64,000 bases of DNA. Source: JACIYW01 sp014359745 (lineage in GTDB: Bacteria; Pseudomonadota; Alphaproteobacteria; Rhodobacterales; Rhodobacteraceae). Below are positions 9,216 to 17,449 of the stretch, piece after piece; position 1 is the stretch's first letter, and each line of letters begins with the position of its first letter. The position numbers and the translations under genes were made by a program. Location: contig JBNPWE010000004.1 of assembly GCA_050433985.1 (NCBI GenBank), forward strand, positions 212,244-276,243, written 5' to 3'. Below the pieces are notes generated by a model. That model had not been told where the DNA came from, did no database searches, and saw only the letters and a list, made by a program, of their open reading frames with translations.

Positions 9216-10448
9216 CTAGTCTCTCCGGGGCTGGGGGGCGGCGGCCTGCTGGGATGCGGGGGGCTGGCCACCGCCGCGCGACAACTGGCGGATCGCCCCG
9301 GTCAGCGTGGACAGATCGTGGCGCAGATCGGCGATGCTTTCCTGACGACCCGCCGACACTTCCTCAAGCAGGCGCAGCAACTGCACATCGATCGACCGCA
9401 GGCGCATCCGCGCCTCGGCATCCTGGGGTTCGCGCTCTCTTGCATTCAACTGGTCAAGCGCTTCGGCGATCCGGGTCTGACCCTGGGCGATGTCGCGCAG
9501 GGTGGCGGCCGTTCCGGCCTCGGCGGCGGTGTTGGTGGCCAGACGGTGCACGGCCTCTGTCAGCGCGGTGAGACGGTCGTTGATTTCGATCCGGCCGGTT
9601 TCGGCATCCTTGACCACCTTTTGCAGGGTGTCCATCTGGGTGGCGAACTGATCGAGCACCTCGACCACCACCGAACTGTCGATGCCGCCCGCACCCTCTG
9701 CCTCGCCATCCGCCCCGGCATAGCCGATCCGGGTGATGGTAGAGAGCCATTCTTCCAATTCGCGGTAAAAGCGGTTCTGCCCGTGCCCGGCGAACAGCTC
9801 CAGCAACCCCACCACCAGCGAACCCGCCAAGCCAAGAAGCGAGGATGAAAACGCCGTGCCCATGCCGCCAAGCTGCGCCTCCAGCCCGGTCATCAGCTTG
9901 TCGAACACCGAAAGCCCGGTGTCATTGGCCGAGGGCGACAGGGAACGGATGGTTTCCACCACCGCCGGCACCGTGGTTGCCAGCCCATAGAACGTGCCCA
10001 GAAGCCCCAGAAAGATCAGCAGGTTGACGATATAGCGGGTGATATCGCGCGCCTCTTCGATCCGGCTGGACACCGAATCAAGGATCGAGCGGGTGGAGCT
10101 TGCGCTGATCGCCCGGTTGGCCCCGCGCGACCGCAAAAGTGCCGCAAGGGGTGCCAGAAGCTGCGGCGCGATCGTCATTTTGTGGCCGGGTCGATCCTGC
10201 GCGAAACCTTCGATCCAGCTGACCGAGGCGCTAAGCTGGAACACCTGAAAGAAACAGCTTGCCACCCCGAACAGGAACACAACCCCGATCACCCCGTTCA
10301 GGTAAGGGTTGGCAAGAAACACCGATGCCACCCGCGAATAGGCCAGATAGCCCCCGGCGGCAAAAAGCCCCACCACGATCAGCATGATGGTGATCTGGCG
10401 CACCGGCTGCGAAAACAACAGCGCAGTCTGGCGTGCGGATCTTGCCAT
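9216..10448 (-). CDS. MotA/ExbB/TolQ-like proton-channel family protein
   Basis: A 410-residue inner-membrane protein. Hydrophobic segments are visible at about residues 15-40 (ITIMLIVVGLFAAGGYLAYS), 48-70, 145-165 (NLLIFLGLLGTFYGLATT) and 195-220 (SSSLLGLAGSLVVGLLELF). The last two match the conserved MotA_ExbB core. A long cytoplasmic tail (~180 residues, helical, Arg/Glu-rich) follows. The start is ATG 10448, with CAGGA upstream. It is co-transcribed with the coiled-coil OmpA-domain gene 3 bp downstream. It resembles MotAB or ZorAB in plan but carries no ZorC/D/E neighbours. Commonly labelled biopolymer transporter ExbB in this order. Confidence 0.8.
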   Translation of the reverse strand: MARSARQTALLFSQPVRQITIMLIVVGLFAAGGYLAYSRVASVFLANPYLNGVIGVVFLFGVASCFFQVFQLSASVSWIEGFAQDRPGHKMTIAPQLLAPLAALLRSRGANRAISASSTRSILDSVSSRIEEARDITRYIVNLLIFLGLLGTFYGLATTVPAVVETIRSLSPSANDTGLSVFDKLMTGLEAQLGGMGTAFSSSLLGLAGSLVVGLLELFAGHGQNRFYRELEEWLSTITRIGYAGADGEAEGAGGIDSSVVVEVLDQFATQMDTLQKVVKDAETGRIEINDRLTALTEAVHRLATNTAAEAGTAATLRDIAQGQTRIAEALDQLNAREREPQDAEARMRLRSIDVQLLRLLEEVSAGRQESIADLRHDLSTLTGAIRQLSRGGGQPPASQQAAAPQPRRD

Positions 10449-10513
10449 GGGGGATGTCCTGCCTTGCTCGATAACGCGCCAACCATAAGCCGCGGCGCGG
10501 CGTAATCCAACCG

Positions 10514-11092
10514 CTATGTCGGCGGGGCGGCGCGCAGGGCGCGCACCCGGTCGGCCAGCCACAACAGATCGTCATCGGCGATGCCCAACGCGGCCAGATG
10601 GTCGGCGGTATTGTGCAGATATTCATCATTGGGGCCGCGCCCGCCACGGGCGGCGGCGATGATGCGGGCCTGTTCCTCCAGCGGCAGGCCGCCGCAATAC
10701 TGGGCATGATCGGCATCGATGACAAAGACCACCGCCGCCACCTGCCGCCCGTCGGCCAGGTCCACCGGCAGCACCCGTTCCAGATAGGCCGCAGACACAA
10801 GTTCGCGTTCGCGCAGATAGGCAAGCGTCTGATCCTCTTGCCCCGGCGCCACCCGAAACGCCACCCCGTCGCAGCTTGCCCCCGGCATCGCATCGAGCGC
10901 AAGCACCAGCCCCGGACGCGCCACCGTGCCGCGATGGTGGATCGATCGCATGCAGAACGACCGGTGAAAACCGGGCAAGCGGGCGATCGCCTGTTCGGCC
11001 ACCGCAAAGCCCGGATTCCACATCAACGAGCCATAGCCAAACACCCACAGCGGATCGCCGCCTTGATCATGCATCTTTACTGGCCCTTCCAT
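10514..11092 (-). CDS. Gamma-glutamylcyclotransferase, ChaC family
   Basis: Cytosolic ChaC-type enzyme that cleaves glutathione to 5-oxoproline and Cys-Gly. The substrate-binding loop VFGYGSLMWNPGF lies near the N terminus. MRSIHHRGTVARPGLVLALD and the catalytic-region segment ending YLHNT are also present. Two starts are plausible: ATG 11092 with AAGGG upstream (used here), or ATG 11074 (MHDQGGD). It is transcribed divergently from the DUF2125 gene with a very short shared upstream region, so the promoters must overlap. Confidence 0.85.
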   Translation of the reverse strand: MEGPVKMHDQGGDPLWVFGYGSLMWNPGFAVAEQAIARLPGFHRSFCMRSIHHRGTVARPGLVLALDAMPGASCDGVAFRVAPGQEDQTLAYLRERELVSAAYLERVLPVDLADGRQVAAVVFVIDADHAQYCGGLPLEEQARIIAAARGGRGPNDEYLHNTADHLAALGIADDDLLWLADRVRALRAAPPT

Positions 11093-11138
11093 GCCCGCCC
11101 TTGTAAACATCGCGCCAGACCGGGGAAAGGGGCCAATC

Positions 11139-12155
11139 ATGCGGATATTGCTGGCTTTGGTGGCGCTGTCTTCGGCTTTATGGGGGGGCTACTGGCTTGT
11201 CGGCTCCCGCGCGCTGATCCACCAGGTTGACGCCGCCCAGGCCAGGGCACAAGCCGCGGGCCTTGCCGCCCGTTTTCAGGCCGAGGTGACGGGCTTTCCC
11301 AACCGGTTCGACCTGACGCTGAACGATCTGACCCTGCAAGACCCCGCCTCTGGGGTCGGCTGGCAGGCGCCGTTCTTTCAGCTTTTCGCGCTGAGTTATC
11401 AGCCGCACAAGATGATCGCGGTCTGGCCGCACCGGCAGGTGGTGACGACAGGCGTTCAGGAGATCACCGTCACCAGCGACGATATGCGCGCCTCGTTCGC
11501 GGTGCGCGCCGCTGCCGCGCTGCCGCTTGACCGGGTGATTTTCGTGGCCGGAAACCTGACCCTTGCCGCCGGTTCGCAGGGGGCGACGCTGCGCGATCTG
11601 CGCCTGGCCCTGCGCGCGGCCGACGATCAGCCGAACACCTATGATCTGGGGGCCGAGATCACTGGCCTTCGCCCCGACCCCGCCTATCTTGCCCCGATCC
11701 TGGCCCGGTTGCCCGCCAATCAACCCCTGCCCGACACCATAGACACCCTTCACCTTGAAGGATTCCTTGCCCTTGACCGCCCGCTTGACCGCTTTGCGGC
11801 CCAAGATGCCGCCCGAAACCGGGCGCTGCCCGAACCGCGATCCTTAAGGGTCAGGAACGCCCGCCTGATCTGGGGCGATCTGGATGTGACCGCCACCGGC
11901 ACGCTGGCCGTTGGCCCCGATGGGTTGCTGTCGGGACGCATAGAGATGCGGGCGACCGGCTGGCAGGTGCTGGTGCCGCTTGCCACAGCCGCCGGGCTGA
12001 TCCGCCCCGAAATCGCCCCCACCTATGCCAATGCCTTGCAGGTGCTGGCCGATCTGTCGCCACCGCTTGATCAGGTCGAGGTTCCGCTGACGCTGGCGGA
12101 TGGGCAGATGCGGCTTGGTCCGCTGCCGCTCGGCCCGGCGCCGCGCCTGCGCTGA
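11139..12155 (+). CDS. DUF2125-domain periplasmic/membrane-anchored protein
   Basis: A 338-residue protein with an N-terminal hydrophobic signal or anchor (MRILLALVALSSALWGGYWLVG), then a beta-rich body containing FPNRFDLTLNDLTLQDP and FFQLFALSYQPHKMIAVWP. That combination is the DUF2125 signature as I know it from Rhodobacterales and other alphaproteobacteria. The start is ATG 11139 with a GGGGAAAGGGG ribosome site. No catalytic motif is visible, and the family has no assigned role. It is likely exported and soluble-domain periplasmic. Confidence 0.8.
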   Translation: MRILLALVALSSALWGGYWLVGSRALIHQVDAAQARAQAAGLAARFQAEVTGFPNRFDLTLNDLTLQDPASGVGWQAPFFQLFALSYQPHKMIAVWPHRQVVTTGVQEITVTSDDMRASFAVRAAAALPLDRVIFVAGNLTLAAGSQGATLRDLRLALRAADDQPNTYDLGAEITGLRPDPAYLAPILARLPANQPLPDTIDTLHLEGFLALDRPLDRFAAQDAARNRALPEPRSLRVRNARLIWGDLDVTATGTLAVGPDGLLSGRIEMRATGWQVLVPLATAAGLIRPEIAPTYANALQVLADLSPPLDQVEVPLTLADGQMRLGPLPLGPAPRLR

Positions 12156-12218
12156 AGCGGATCTTCGTCGGTCGGGCGCGTTCGCCTGACCGGCGCGCGC
12201 AGGGAGGGTGCGGGATTT

Positions 12219-12246
12219 GAGTATTTTTTTCGAGAGGATGGGAAAG
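12219..12246 (-). repeat. Dispersed ATACTC intergenic motif, copy 4
   Basis: On the minus strand: CCCATCCTCTCG followed by AAAAAAATACTCA, in the convergent gap between the DUF2125 gene and tgt. CTCAAGAAACCGC precedes it, resembling the upstream half of copies 1, 6 and 7. Confidence 0.65.
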
Positions 12247-12296
12247 AGCGGTTTCTTGAGCGGTCAGGGTGCGGGTCTGATTGCGCGCGCCACGCC

Positions 12297-13421
12297 TTAA
12301 AGCGGCGCGATATCGCCCTCGGCGCGCAGCGTGTGAAACGCGGACTGCCAGGGGGCGAAGCGGGCGTTGGCAATGGCATCGCGCATTCCCTGCATCAGGT
12401 CTTGATAATAATGCAGGTTGTGCCAGGTCAGCAGCATCATCGCGATCACCTCGCCCGCGCGCACGACGTGGTGCAGGTAGGCGCGCGAATAGCCCCGGCA
12501 GGCGGGGCAGGTGCAATCTTCATCCAGCGGGCGCGGATCGTCGCGGTGGCGGGCGTTGCGCAGGTTGACAACGCCGCGCCGGGTAAAGGCCTGGCCGGTG
12601 CGCCCCGACCGCGTTGGCAGCACGCAATCCATCATGTCGATGCCGCGTGCGACCGCGCCCACGATATCGTCGGGCTTGCCCACCCCCATCAGATAGCGTG
12701 GCCGGTCGGCGGGCAGCATGCCGGGCGCGTAATCGAGCACGTCGAACATCGCCTCTTGCCCCTCGCCCACCGCCAACCCGCCGACCGCATAGCCGTCAAA
12801 CCCGATGGCGCGCAGCTTTTCGGCGCTTTCGCCGCGCTGATCGTGGAACACGCTGCCCTGCTGGATACCAAAGAGCGCGTGGCCGGGACGGTCGCCGAAG
12901 GCATCGCGCGACCGCGCAGCCCAGCGCATCGACAGTTCCATCGAGGCGCGCGCCACCCCTTCATCCGCCGGGAAAGGCGTGCATTCGTCAAAGGCCATCA
13001 CGATGTCAGAGCCAAGTAGCCGCTGAATCTCCATGCTGCGTTCCGGGGTCAGCATGTGATCCGACCCGTCCACATGCGATTTGAACCGCACGCCCTCCTC
13101 GTTGAGCTTGCGCAGGCCTGCCAGGCTCATGACCTGAAAACCGCCTGAATCGGTCAGGATCGGCCTGTCCCAGTTCATGAAGCGGTGCAGCCCGCCCAGC
13201 CGTGCAATCCGTTCCGCACCGGGGCGCAGCATCAGGTGATAGGTGTTGCCCAGCACGATATCGGCGCCGGTGGCGCGCACATCTTCGGGGCGCATCGCCT
13301 TGACGGTGGCGGCGGTGCCCACCGGCATGAAGGCGGGTGTGCGGATATCGCCGCGCGGGGTGTGGATCACCCCGGCGCGCGCGGCCCCGTCGATTGCGGT
13401 CAGATCAAAGCGGACCGTCAC
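12297..13421 (-). CDS. tgt: Queuine tRNA-ribosyltransferase
   Basis: Exchanges guanine 34 of Asp/Asn/His/Tyr tRNAs for the queuosine precursor. The 374-residue protein is full length: FMPVGTAATVKAM and ILTDSGGFQVMSL near the N terminus, then DIVMAFDE with the catalytic aspartates. The C-terminal zinc site CTCPACRGYSRAYLHH has C-x-C-x2-C plus His. The start is GTG, overlapping the tpiA stop by 4 bp (GTGA), so it is coupled to tpiA. Confidence 0.95.
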   Translation of the reverse strand: MTVRFDLTAIDGAARAGVIHTPRGDIRTPAFMPVGTAATVKAMRPEDVRATGADIVLGNTYHLMLRPGAERIARLGGLHRFMNWDRPILTDSGGFQVMSLAGLRKLNEEGVRFKSHVDGSDHMLTPERSMEIQRLLGSDIVMAFDECTPFPADEGVARASMELSMRWAARSRDAFGDRPGHALFGIQQGSVFHDQRGESAEKLRAIGFDGYAVGGLAVGEGQEAMFDVLDYAPGMLPADRPRYLMGVGKPDDIVGAVARGIDMMDCVLPTRSGRTGQAFTRRGVVNLRNARHRDDPRPLDEDCTCPACRGYSRAYLHHVVRAGEVIAMMLLTWHNLHYYQDLMQGMRDAIANARFAPWQSAFHTLRAEGDIAPL

Positions 13422-14170
13422 GCCGGGGCACCTTCAAGCGCCGCGATGATCGCCGAGAAATCCGCCGCCTTCAGCGAGGCCCCGCCAACCAGCGCCCCAT
13501 CGACATCGGGCACCGCAAAGATCGCCGCCGCATTGCCCGGCTTTACCGATCCGCCATAGAGCAGCCGCACGCGCGCCGCCGCATCGGCGCCGAACCGCGC
13601 GGCCAGTTCGGCGCGCATCAGGGCGTGAACTTCGGCGATTTCGGCCAGCGTCGGCGTGCGCCCGGTGCCGATCGCCCAGACCGGTTCATAGGCCAGCACC
13701 AGCGCGCCGGGGTTTACCCCCTCGGGCACCGATCCCGCAACCTGCCCCGCCACCACCGCCAGCGCGCGGCCCGCGTCGCGTTCGGCCCCGGTTTCGCCGA
13801 GGCAGACAATCGCGACCAGCCCGGCATCCATTGCCGAGGCGGCCTTGGCGCGCACATCTGTATCCGTCTCATGGTGGTCGGCGCGGCGTTCGGAATGGCC
13901 AAGGATCACATGGCTCGCCCCCGCATCGCGCAGCATCAGCGCCGAAATATCGCCGGTATGCGCGCCCGATGCCGCCGCGTGGCAATCCTGCCCGCCCACC
14001 GAAATCGCCGAACCGGCGCGCGCCGCCAGCCGTTCCAGCAAGGTGGCCGGCGGGCAGATCAGCACCTCGCACGCGGGCGCGGGATGGGCGGCCACCAGCG
14101 CGTCAACCTCGGCCAGGGACGCGCCAAGACCGTTCATCTTCCAGTTACCGGCGGCAAGTTTGCGGCGCAT
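13418..14170 (-). CDS. tpiA: Triose-phosphate isomerase
   Basis: Interconverts dihydroxyacetone phosphate and glyceraldehyde 3-phosphate. The 250-residue protein starts MRRKLAAGNWKMNG with the catalytic Asn and Lys in the first strand. HVILGHSERR carries the catalytic His, YEPVWAIGTG the catalytic Glu, and the phosphate loop is LLYGGSVKPGN. The start is ATG 14170 (GAGG upstream); the frame is open further upstream but that sequence is non-conserved. It is the first gene of the tpiA-tgt pair. Confidence 0.96.
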   Translation of the reverse strand: MRRKLAAGNWKMNGLGASLAEVDALVAAHPAPACEVLICPPATLLERLAARAGSAISVGGQDCHAAASGAHTGDISALMLRDAGASHVILGHSERRADHHETDTDVRAKAASAMDAGLVAIVCLGETGAERDAGRALAVVAGQVAGSVPEGVNPGALVLAYEPVWAIGTGRTPTLAEIAEVHALMRAELAARFGADAAARVRLLYGGSVKPGNAAAIFAVPDVDGALVGGASLKAADFSAIIAALEGAPA

Positions 14171-14356
14171 GACAGAGGCCTCATATGCGGGTTGCGACCA
14201 AGTGGGTAATGTATCATGCAGGCGCGCGAAACCATAAAGTGGTTTGGGGCGCAACCTGCGGCCGATACCGCTGAGTTTCGAAGTTTACATTTTCGTAACA
14301 AAGCACATATATTGAAAGCTGGTGTGACTTGGATACGCCAGGCAATCGGAGACGTC
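14171..14356. other. Low-GC gap upstream of the small ORF/DUF2335 pair
   Basis: Noncoding as far as I can see, and visibly richer in A/T than the flanking genes. It holds a good sigma70-like promoter reading rightwards (separate entry). The whole gap between tpiA and the DUF2335 start exceeds 300 bases and otherwise contains only a possible small ORF. Confidence 0.5.
14284..14313 (+). promoter_or_regulatory. Putative sigma70-type promoter
   Basis: TTTACA at 14284-14289 and TATATT at 14308-14313 are separated by 18 bp, in an A/T-rich patch unusual for this genome. It would drive the small ORF at 14357 and the DUF2335 gene. Confidence 0.5.
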
Positions 14357-14581
14357 ATGGTCCAGAGGTTCAATCAAGCGTTCCGCAGCGGATACCGTCG
14401 CGGTTTTATCGCACCCTTCACCTTTGCTTTCGGCCCAACCCGTCCGTTGAAAACCCGGGCAAGCGATACCGTTGCGGGTTCATGGCAAAAGGTTGGCGCC
14501 CTGTTGAGTGACAGTATCGAACGTGAAAGGGCAACGATTGAGCAAACAACCCGTGCAAAGAAACACGCCCTCGGACATTAA
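14357..14581 (+). CDS. Possible small protein overlapping the DUF2335 gene
   Basis: A 74-codon frame beginning MVQRFNQAFRSGYRRGF, downstream of the promoter at 14284. It contains SDTVAGSWQKVGALLSDSIE, which reads like a real amphipathic protein segment. It overlaps the start of the DUF2335 gene by about 44 bp in another frame, so one of the two starts may be mis-set or the overlap may be functional coupling. No family recognised. It may be non-coding. Confidence 0.35.
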   Translation: MVQRFNQAFRSGYRRGFIAPFTFAFGPTRPLKTRASDTVAGSWQKVGALLSDSIERERATIEQTTRAKKHALGH

Positions 14582-15023
14582 TACGCCCCAAGCGCCACAA
14601 AACCCCCTTGAACAGGAAATTGAGCGCCAGATTGGCGACCTTATACCTCAAAAAGGTCGTCAGGAAGTTCTGCGCCGAATAACCAGCGTTGTTTACAGCG
14701 AGGCTTTTTCCGGACCAATCGCGCATCCCAAGCATCTGCGGGAATACGATCAAATTCATCCCGGTGCGGCGGATCGCATTATTTTGATGGCCGAAAAGCG
14801 CAACAACCACATAATCACGATGGAACAAACATCGCTCAACGCAGAAATCTCTGACCGCAAACTCGGGATGTGGCTTGGGGCCGGGACGTTTGGATTGCTT
14901 ATCTTGGGCGCGATCCTGAGCGCTTTGTTCACGAAAAGCGAGATAATCCCCGGCCTGTTTCTCGGGGCTGCGGCGCTTGGCGGAGTCGGAATGTTTATCA
15001 GGGGCAGGAACGGCTCTGGCTGA
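14538..15023 (+). CDS. DUF2335-family membrane protein
   Basis: About 161 residues. The central segment FSGPIAHPKHLREYDQIHPG followed by AADRIILMAEKRNNH is the DUF2335 signature as I remember it. Two C-terminal transmembrane helices follow (roughly LGAGTFGLLILGAILSALFT and IPGLFLGAAALGGVGMFI). I prefer TTG 14538 (MSKQPVQRN) because AAAGGG sits 6 bp upstream; GTG 14508 is the longer alternative. GC is lower than the neighbours and the family is often seen in mobile or prophage-like settings, so this may be acquired. Function unknown. Confidence 0.75.
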   Translation: MSKQPVQRNTPSDINTPQAPQNPLEQEIERQIGDLIPQKGRQEVLRRITSVVYSEAFSGPIAHPKHLREYDQIHPGAADRIILMAEKRNNHIITMEQTSLNAEISDRKLGMWLGAGTFGLLILGAILSALFTKSEIIPGLFLGAAALGGVGMFIRGRNGSG

Positions 15024-15028
15024 CCGCC

Positions 15029-15391
15029 TTACGCGGTGGTGCCGGTTTCGGCAAACTTGATCGATTCTCCGCAGCCGCAGGCATCGACCACATTGGGATT
15101 GCGAAACCTGAAACCGGATTCCAGCAGCGACACCTCGTAATCGATCTCGGTCCCGAACAGGAACATCTGCGCCATGGGGGCGATCATCACCCGCGCGCCA
15201 TCCTGTTCGACCACCTCGTCATGGGGGTTCACCTCGGACACATAGTCCATGGTGTATTCCATGCCCGCGCATCCGCCCTTTTTTACGCCGATGCGCAGCC
15301 CTTCGGTGCCGCCCCGCGCCATCAGGCGCGCGATGTGGCTGGCCGCGCGCGGGGTCATGGTTACGGCCGGTTTGCCGGGAATGCCGAACAT
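15029..15391 (-). CDS. HesB/IscA/ErpA-family iron-sulfur assembly protein
   Basis: A-type Fe-S carrier of 120 residues. The three conserved cysteines are visible in KKGGCAGMEYTM and, at the C terminus, VDACGCGESIKF. It accepts or delivers clusters from the SUF machinery. AAGGAGC lies 6 bp before the ATG. A near-perfect dyad lies just upstream (15412-15432). The SufT-like gene and ccmG lie upstream on the same strand. Whether it is SufA or ErpA cannot be decided from sequence alone. Confidence 0.92.
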   Translation of the reverse strand: MFGIPGKPAVTMTPRAASHIARLMARGGTEGLRIGVKKGGCAGMEYTMDYVSEVNPHDEVVEQDGARVMIAPMAQMFLFGTEIDYEVSLLESGFRFRNPNVVDACGCGESIKFAETGTTA

Positions 15392-15411
15392 TGGATGCTC
15401 CTTATACCTGT

Positions 15412-15432
15412 GTCAAAGATAAGTCTTTTGAC
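15412..15432 (-). promoter_or_regulatory. Inverted repeat upstream of the A-type Fe-S carrier gene
   Basis: GTCAAAGA-TAAG-TCTTTTGAC, with arms identical except for one extra T. It sits 21 bp upstream of the erpA/sufA-like start, between it and the SufT-like gene. The position suits an iron or Fe-S responsive repressor site; the binding factor cannot be named from sequence. Confidence 0.45.
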
Positions 15433-15460
15433 CTGCGTCCTCAAGGGGGCGCGCCCACAC

Positions 15461-15826
15461 TTACATGAAGCCAAGTTCCAGCCGCGCCTCGTCCGACATC
15501 ATGTCCATGCCCCACTGCGGTTCGAACGTCATCTGCACATCGACCTGTTTCACCCCGGCCAGCGGTTCGACCGCATCGGCAACCCAGCCGGGCATCTCGC
15601 CGGCCACCGGGCAGCCGGGCGCGGTGAGGGTCATCACGATATCGACTTCATTTTCAGGGGATATATCAATGGTATAGATCAGCCCCAGATCATAGATGTT
15701 CACCGGAATCTCGGGATCATAGACCGATCGGCATGCCTCGACCACCGCGTCATAAAGCGGATGATCGGTGCTGGACGGGCGGATAAGCGGCGCCCCTTCA
15801 AGATGTTCGCCGGTGTCGGGTGTCAT
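15461..15826 (-). CDS. SufT-like (DUF59/MIP18) Fe-S assembly protein
   Basis: A 121-residue protein with the MIP18/DUF59 core: VYDPEIPVNIYDLGLIYTID, then MTLTAPGCPVAG with the conserved cysteine, and MTFEPQWGMDMMSDEARLEL at the C terminus. It is implicated in Fe-S cluster maturation downstream of SUF. The start is ATG 15826 with GAGG upstream. It lies between ccmG and the A-type carrier gene on the same strand, linking Fe-S and cytochrome maturation in one transcription direction. Confidence 0.9.
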   Translation of the reverse strand: MTPDTGEHLEGAPLIRPSSTDHPLYDAVVEACRSVYDPEIPVNIYDLGLIYTIDISPENEVDIVMTLTAPGCPVAGEMPGWVADAVEPLAGVKQVDVQMTFEPQWGMDMMSDEARLELGFM

Positions 15827-15887
15827 GATTGCCTCGCTTGGTACCTGAGCAAAGATATAGGGAATATCCGCGCCAAGGTCCAGTGCC

Positions 15888-16442
15888 TCAGCCTCCGTCA
15901 CCGGCCCCGCCCGCGGCTTTTTCCAGCGCCGGGCGCAGGGAATTGGCCAGCGTCTTGCTGTCAACCGGGCCGGCAATGCGCAGGACGATCCGGCCCTGCC
16001 CGTCGATCACATAGGTTTCGGGCACGCCGTAAACCCCCCAGTCGATGGCGGTGCGACCGCTTTCATCGGCGCCGATGGCGCGATAGGGATTGCCCAGATC
16101 GCCCAGAAACGCCATCGCATCCTCGGGATCATCCTTGTAGTTGATGCCATAGATCGCCACGCCTTCCCCGGCCAGCCGTTCCAGCATCGGGTGTTCGGCC
16201 CGGCAGGGCGCGCACCAGCTTGCCCAGTAGTTCACCAGCTTGACCTCGCCGTCACGCAGGGTCGCATCGTCAAAACTGACGTAATCGCCCAACGGGGTCA
16301 GCTCCAGGGCGGGCGCCCCCTGCCCTTCGCGCGCCGAGGGCAGGCGATCGGGGTTGTCGCGAAACATGCCCCCGGCGAAAAGCCCGGCCAGCACCACGAA
16401 TATCACCGGCGGCACCATCATCAACGGCGATATCCTAGCCAT
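15888..16442 (-). CDS. ccmG: Cytochrome c maturation thioredoxin (DsbE/CcmG)
   Basis: Periplasmic membrane-anchored thioredoxin that keeps apocytochrome c CXXCH cysteines reduced for heme ligation. The N-terminal anchor spans about residues 5-27 (LMMVPPVIFVVLAGLFAGG). The active site is NYWASWCAPCRAEHPML (WCAPC), followed by IDWGVYGVPETYVID with the cis-Pro loop. The length of 184 is normal. It overlaps ccmD by 8 bp and is the last gene of the ccmABCDG run. Confidence 0.95.
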   Translation of the reverse strand: MARISPLMMVPPVIFVVLAGLFAGGMFRDNPDRLPSAREGQGAPALELTPLGDYVSFDDATLRDGEVKLVNYWASWCAPCRAEHPMLERLAGEGVAIYGINYKDDPEDAMAFLGDLGNPYRAIGADESGRTAIDWGVYGVPETYVIDGQGRIVLRIAGPVDSKTLANSLRPALEKAAGGAGDGG

Positions 16443-16650
16443 GCACCCGTGCTCCCTTGCCCTGGGTTGCGTCTGTAGCGGCGGGCGGTTGTGCGGCCGC
16501 CGCGCTGCGCCGTGCCTCTATCGTGTGCAATTGGGCGCGCACGCGCGCCCCGCGCCGGATGCTTGCCCACACCAGCCCCGCCAGCAACACCAGCGACGCG
16601 CCGTAAGCCAGCATCACCTCAAGCGCATATTTGCCCAGATCCGGCATCAT
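16435..16650 (-). CDS. ccmD: Heme exporter protein CcmD
   Basis: Small single-span membrane protein (71 aa) of the CcmABCD complex, needed to release holo-CcmE. It starts MMPDLGKYALEVMLAYGASL; one transmembrane helix (roughly residues 8-30) is followed by a basic stretch SIRRGARVRAQL as expected. The ATG overlaps the ccmC stop by 4 bp. The C-terminal Ala-rich tail is longer than in many homologues. Confidence 0.9.
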   Translation of the reverse strand: MMPDLGKYALEVMLAYGASLVLLAGLVWASIRRGARVRAQLHTIEARRSAAAAQPPAATDATQGKGARVHG

Positions 16651-17375
16651 GCCATCCGTTCCCGCGCGAGCAGCGCCTTGATGCGCCGTGCCCTTATTTC
16701 GGTTCGGGTGCGCAGCAATACCAACGCCACGAACAACAGCGCAAAGCCCACCATGCACAGATACAGCGGCAGTTTATAGGTCATGTCCATCCGTTCACCC
16801 GGCGCCACCGACAAGGACGCCCCCTGATGCAGGCCCTGATTCCAGAAATTCACCGCATAGCGCGACAGCACCGCAAAGACCGATCCGACCAGGCACAGAA
16901 CCGACGTCAGATCCGCCGCCGTCTCGGGGTCAGGGACTGCCTCCCACAGGGCGATATAGCCCAGATAGAACAGAAACAGGATCAGAAAAGACGTCAGCCG
17001 CGGATCCCAGGCCCACCAGGTGCCCCACATCGGCTGCCCCCAGACCGCGCCGGTGATCAGCGCGATCAGCGTCATCACCGCGCCCACCGGCGCCGCCGCG
17101 CGCGCCGCCAGCGCCGAAACATGGTGCCGCCGGATCAGCCAGATCAGCGAGGTGACCAGCATCATGAACCATGCATTGACCGCCATCAGCGCCGCAGGCA
17201 CATGCACGAAGATGATCTTGACGGTCGATCCCTGCCGGAAATCATCGGGCGTCAGGAAAAACCCCCACACCAGCCCCACCGCCAGCGCCGCCGCCGCCGG
17301 GATCGCGACCCACGGCAACAGCGCGCCCGACAGGCGCATGAACTTCACCGGATTGGCATATTCCCAGATCGACAT
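16647..17375 (-). CDS. ccmC: Heme exporter / heme handling protein CcmC
   Basis: Inner-membrane heme-handling protein with six transmembrane helices. It loads heme onto CcmE. The WWD domain is visible as WGQPMWGTWWAWDPRLTS, and the periplasmic histidines lie in FVHVPAAL and nearby loops. The 242-residue length is normal. It is followed by ccmD with a 4-bp overlap and preceded by ccmB with a ~75-bp gap. Confidence 0.95.
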   Translation of the reverse strand: MSIWEYANPVKFMRLSGALLPWVAIPAAAALAVGLVWGFFLTPDDFRQGSTVKIIFVHVPAALMAVNAWFMMLVTSLIWLIRRHHVSALAARAAAPVGAVMTLIALITGAVWGQPMWGTWWAWDPRLTSFLILFLFYLGYIALWEAVPDPETAADLTSVLCLVGSVFAVLSRYAVNFWNQGLHQGASLSVAPGERMDMTYKLPLYLCMVGFALLFVALVLLRTRTEIRARRIKALLARERMA

Positions 17376-17449
17376 TGCGCCTGTCTATCCTGCCCAAAGC
17401 GCCATCTCAAGCGCGGCCCCCGTGACCAAGTGCCGCCATGCGCCGCCGA

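Noticed and set aside
7374..10448. Zorya defence system
   Set aside because: ZorA/ZorB-like layout is present, but no ZorC, ZorD or ZorE homologue flanks the pair; neighbours are housekeeping genes.
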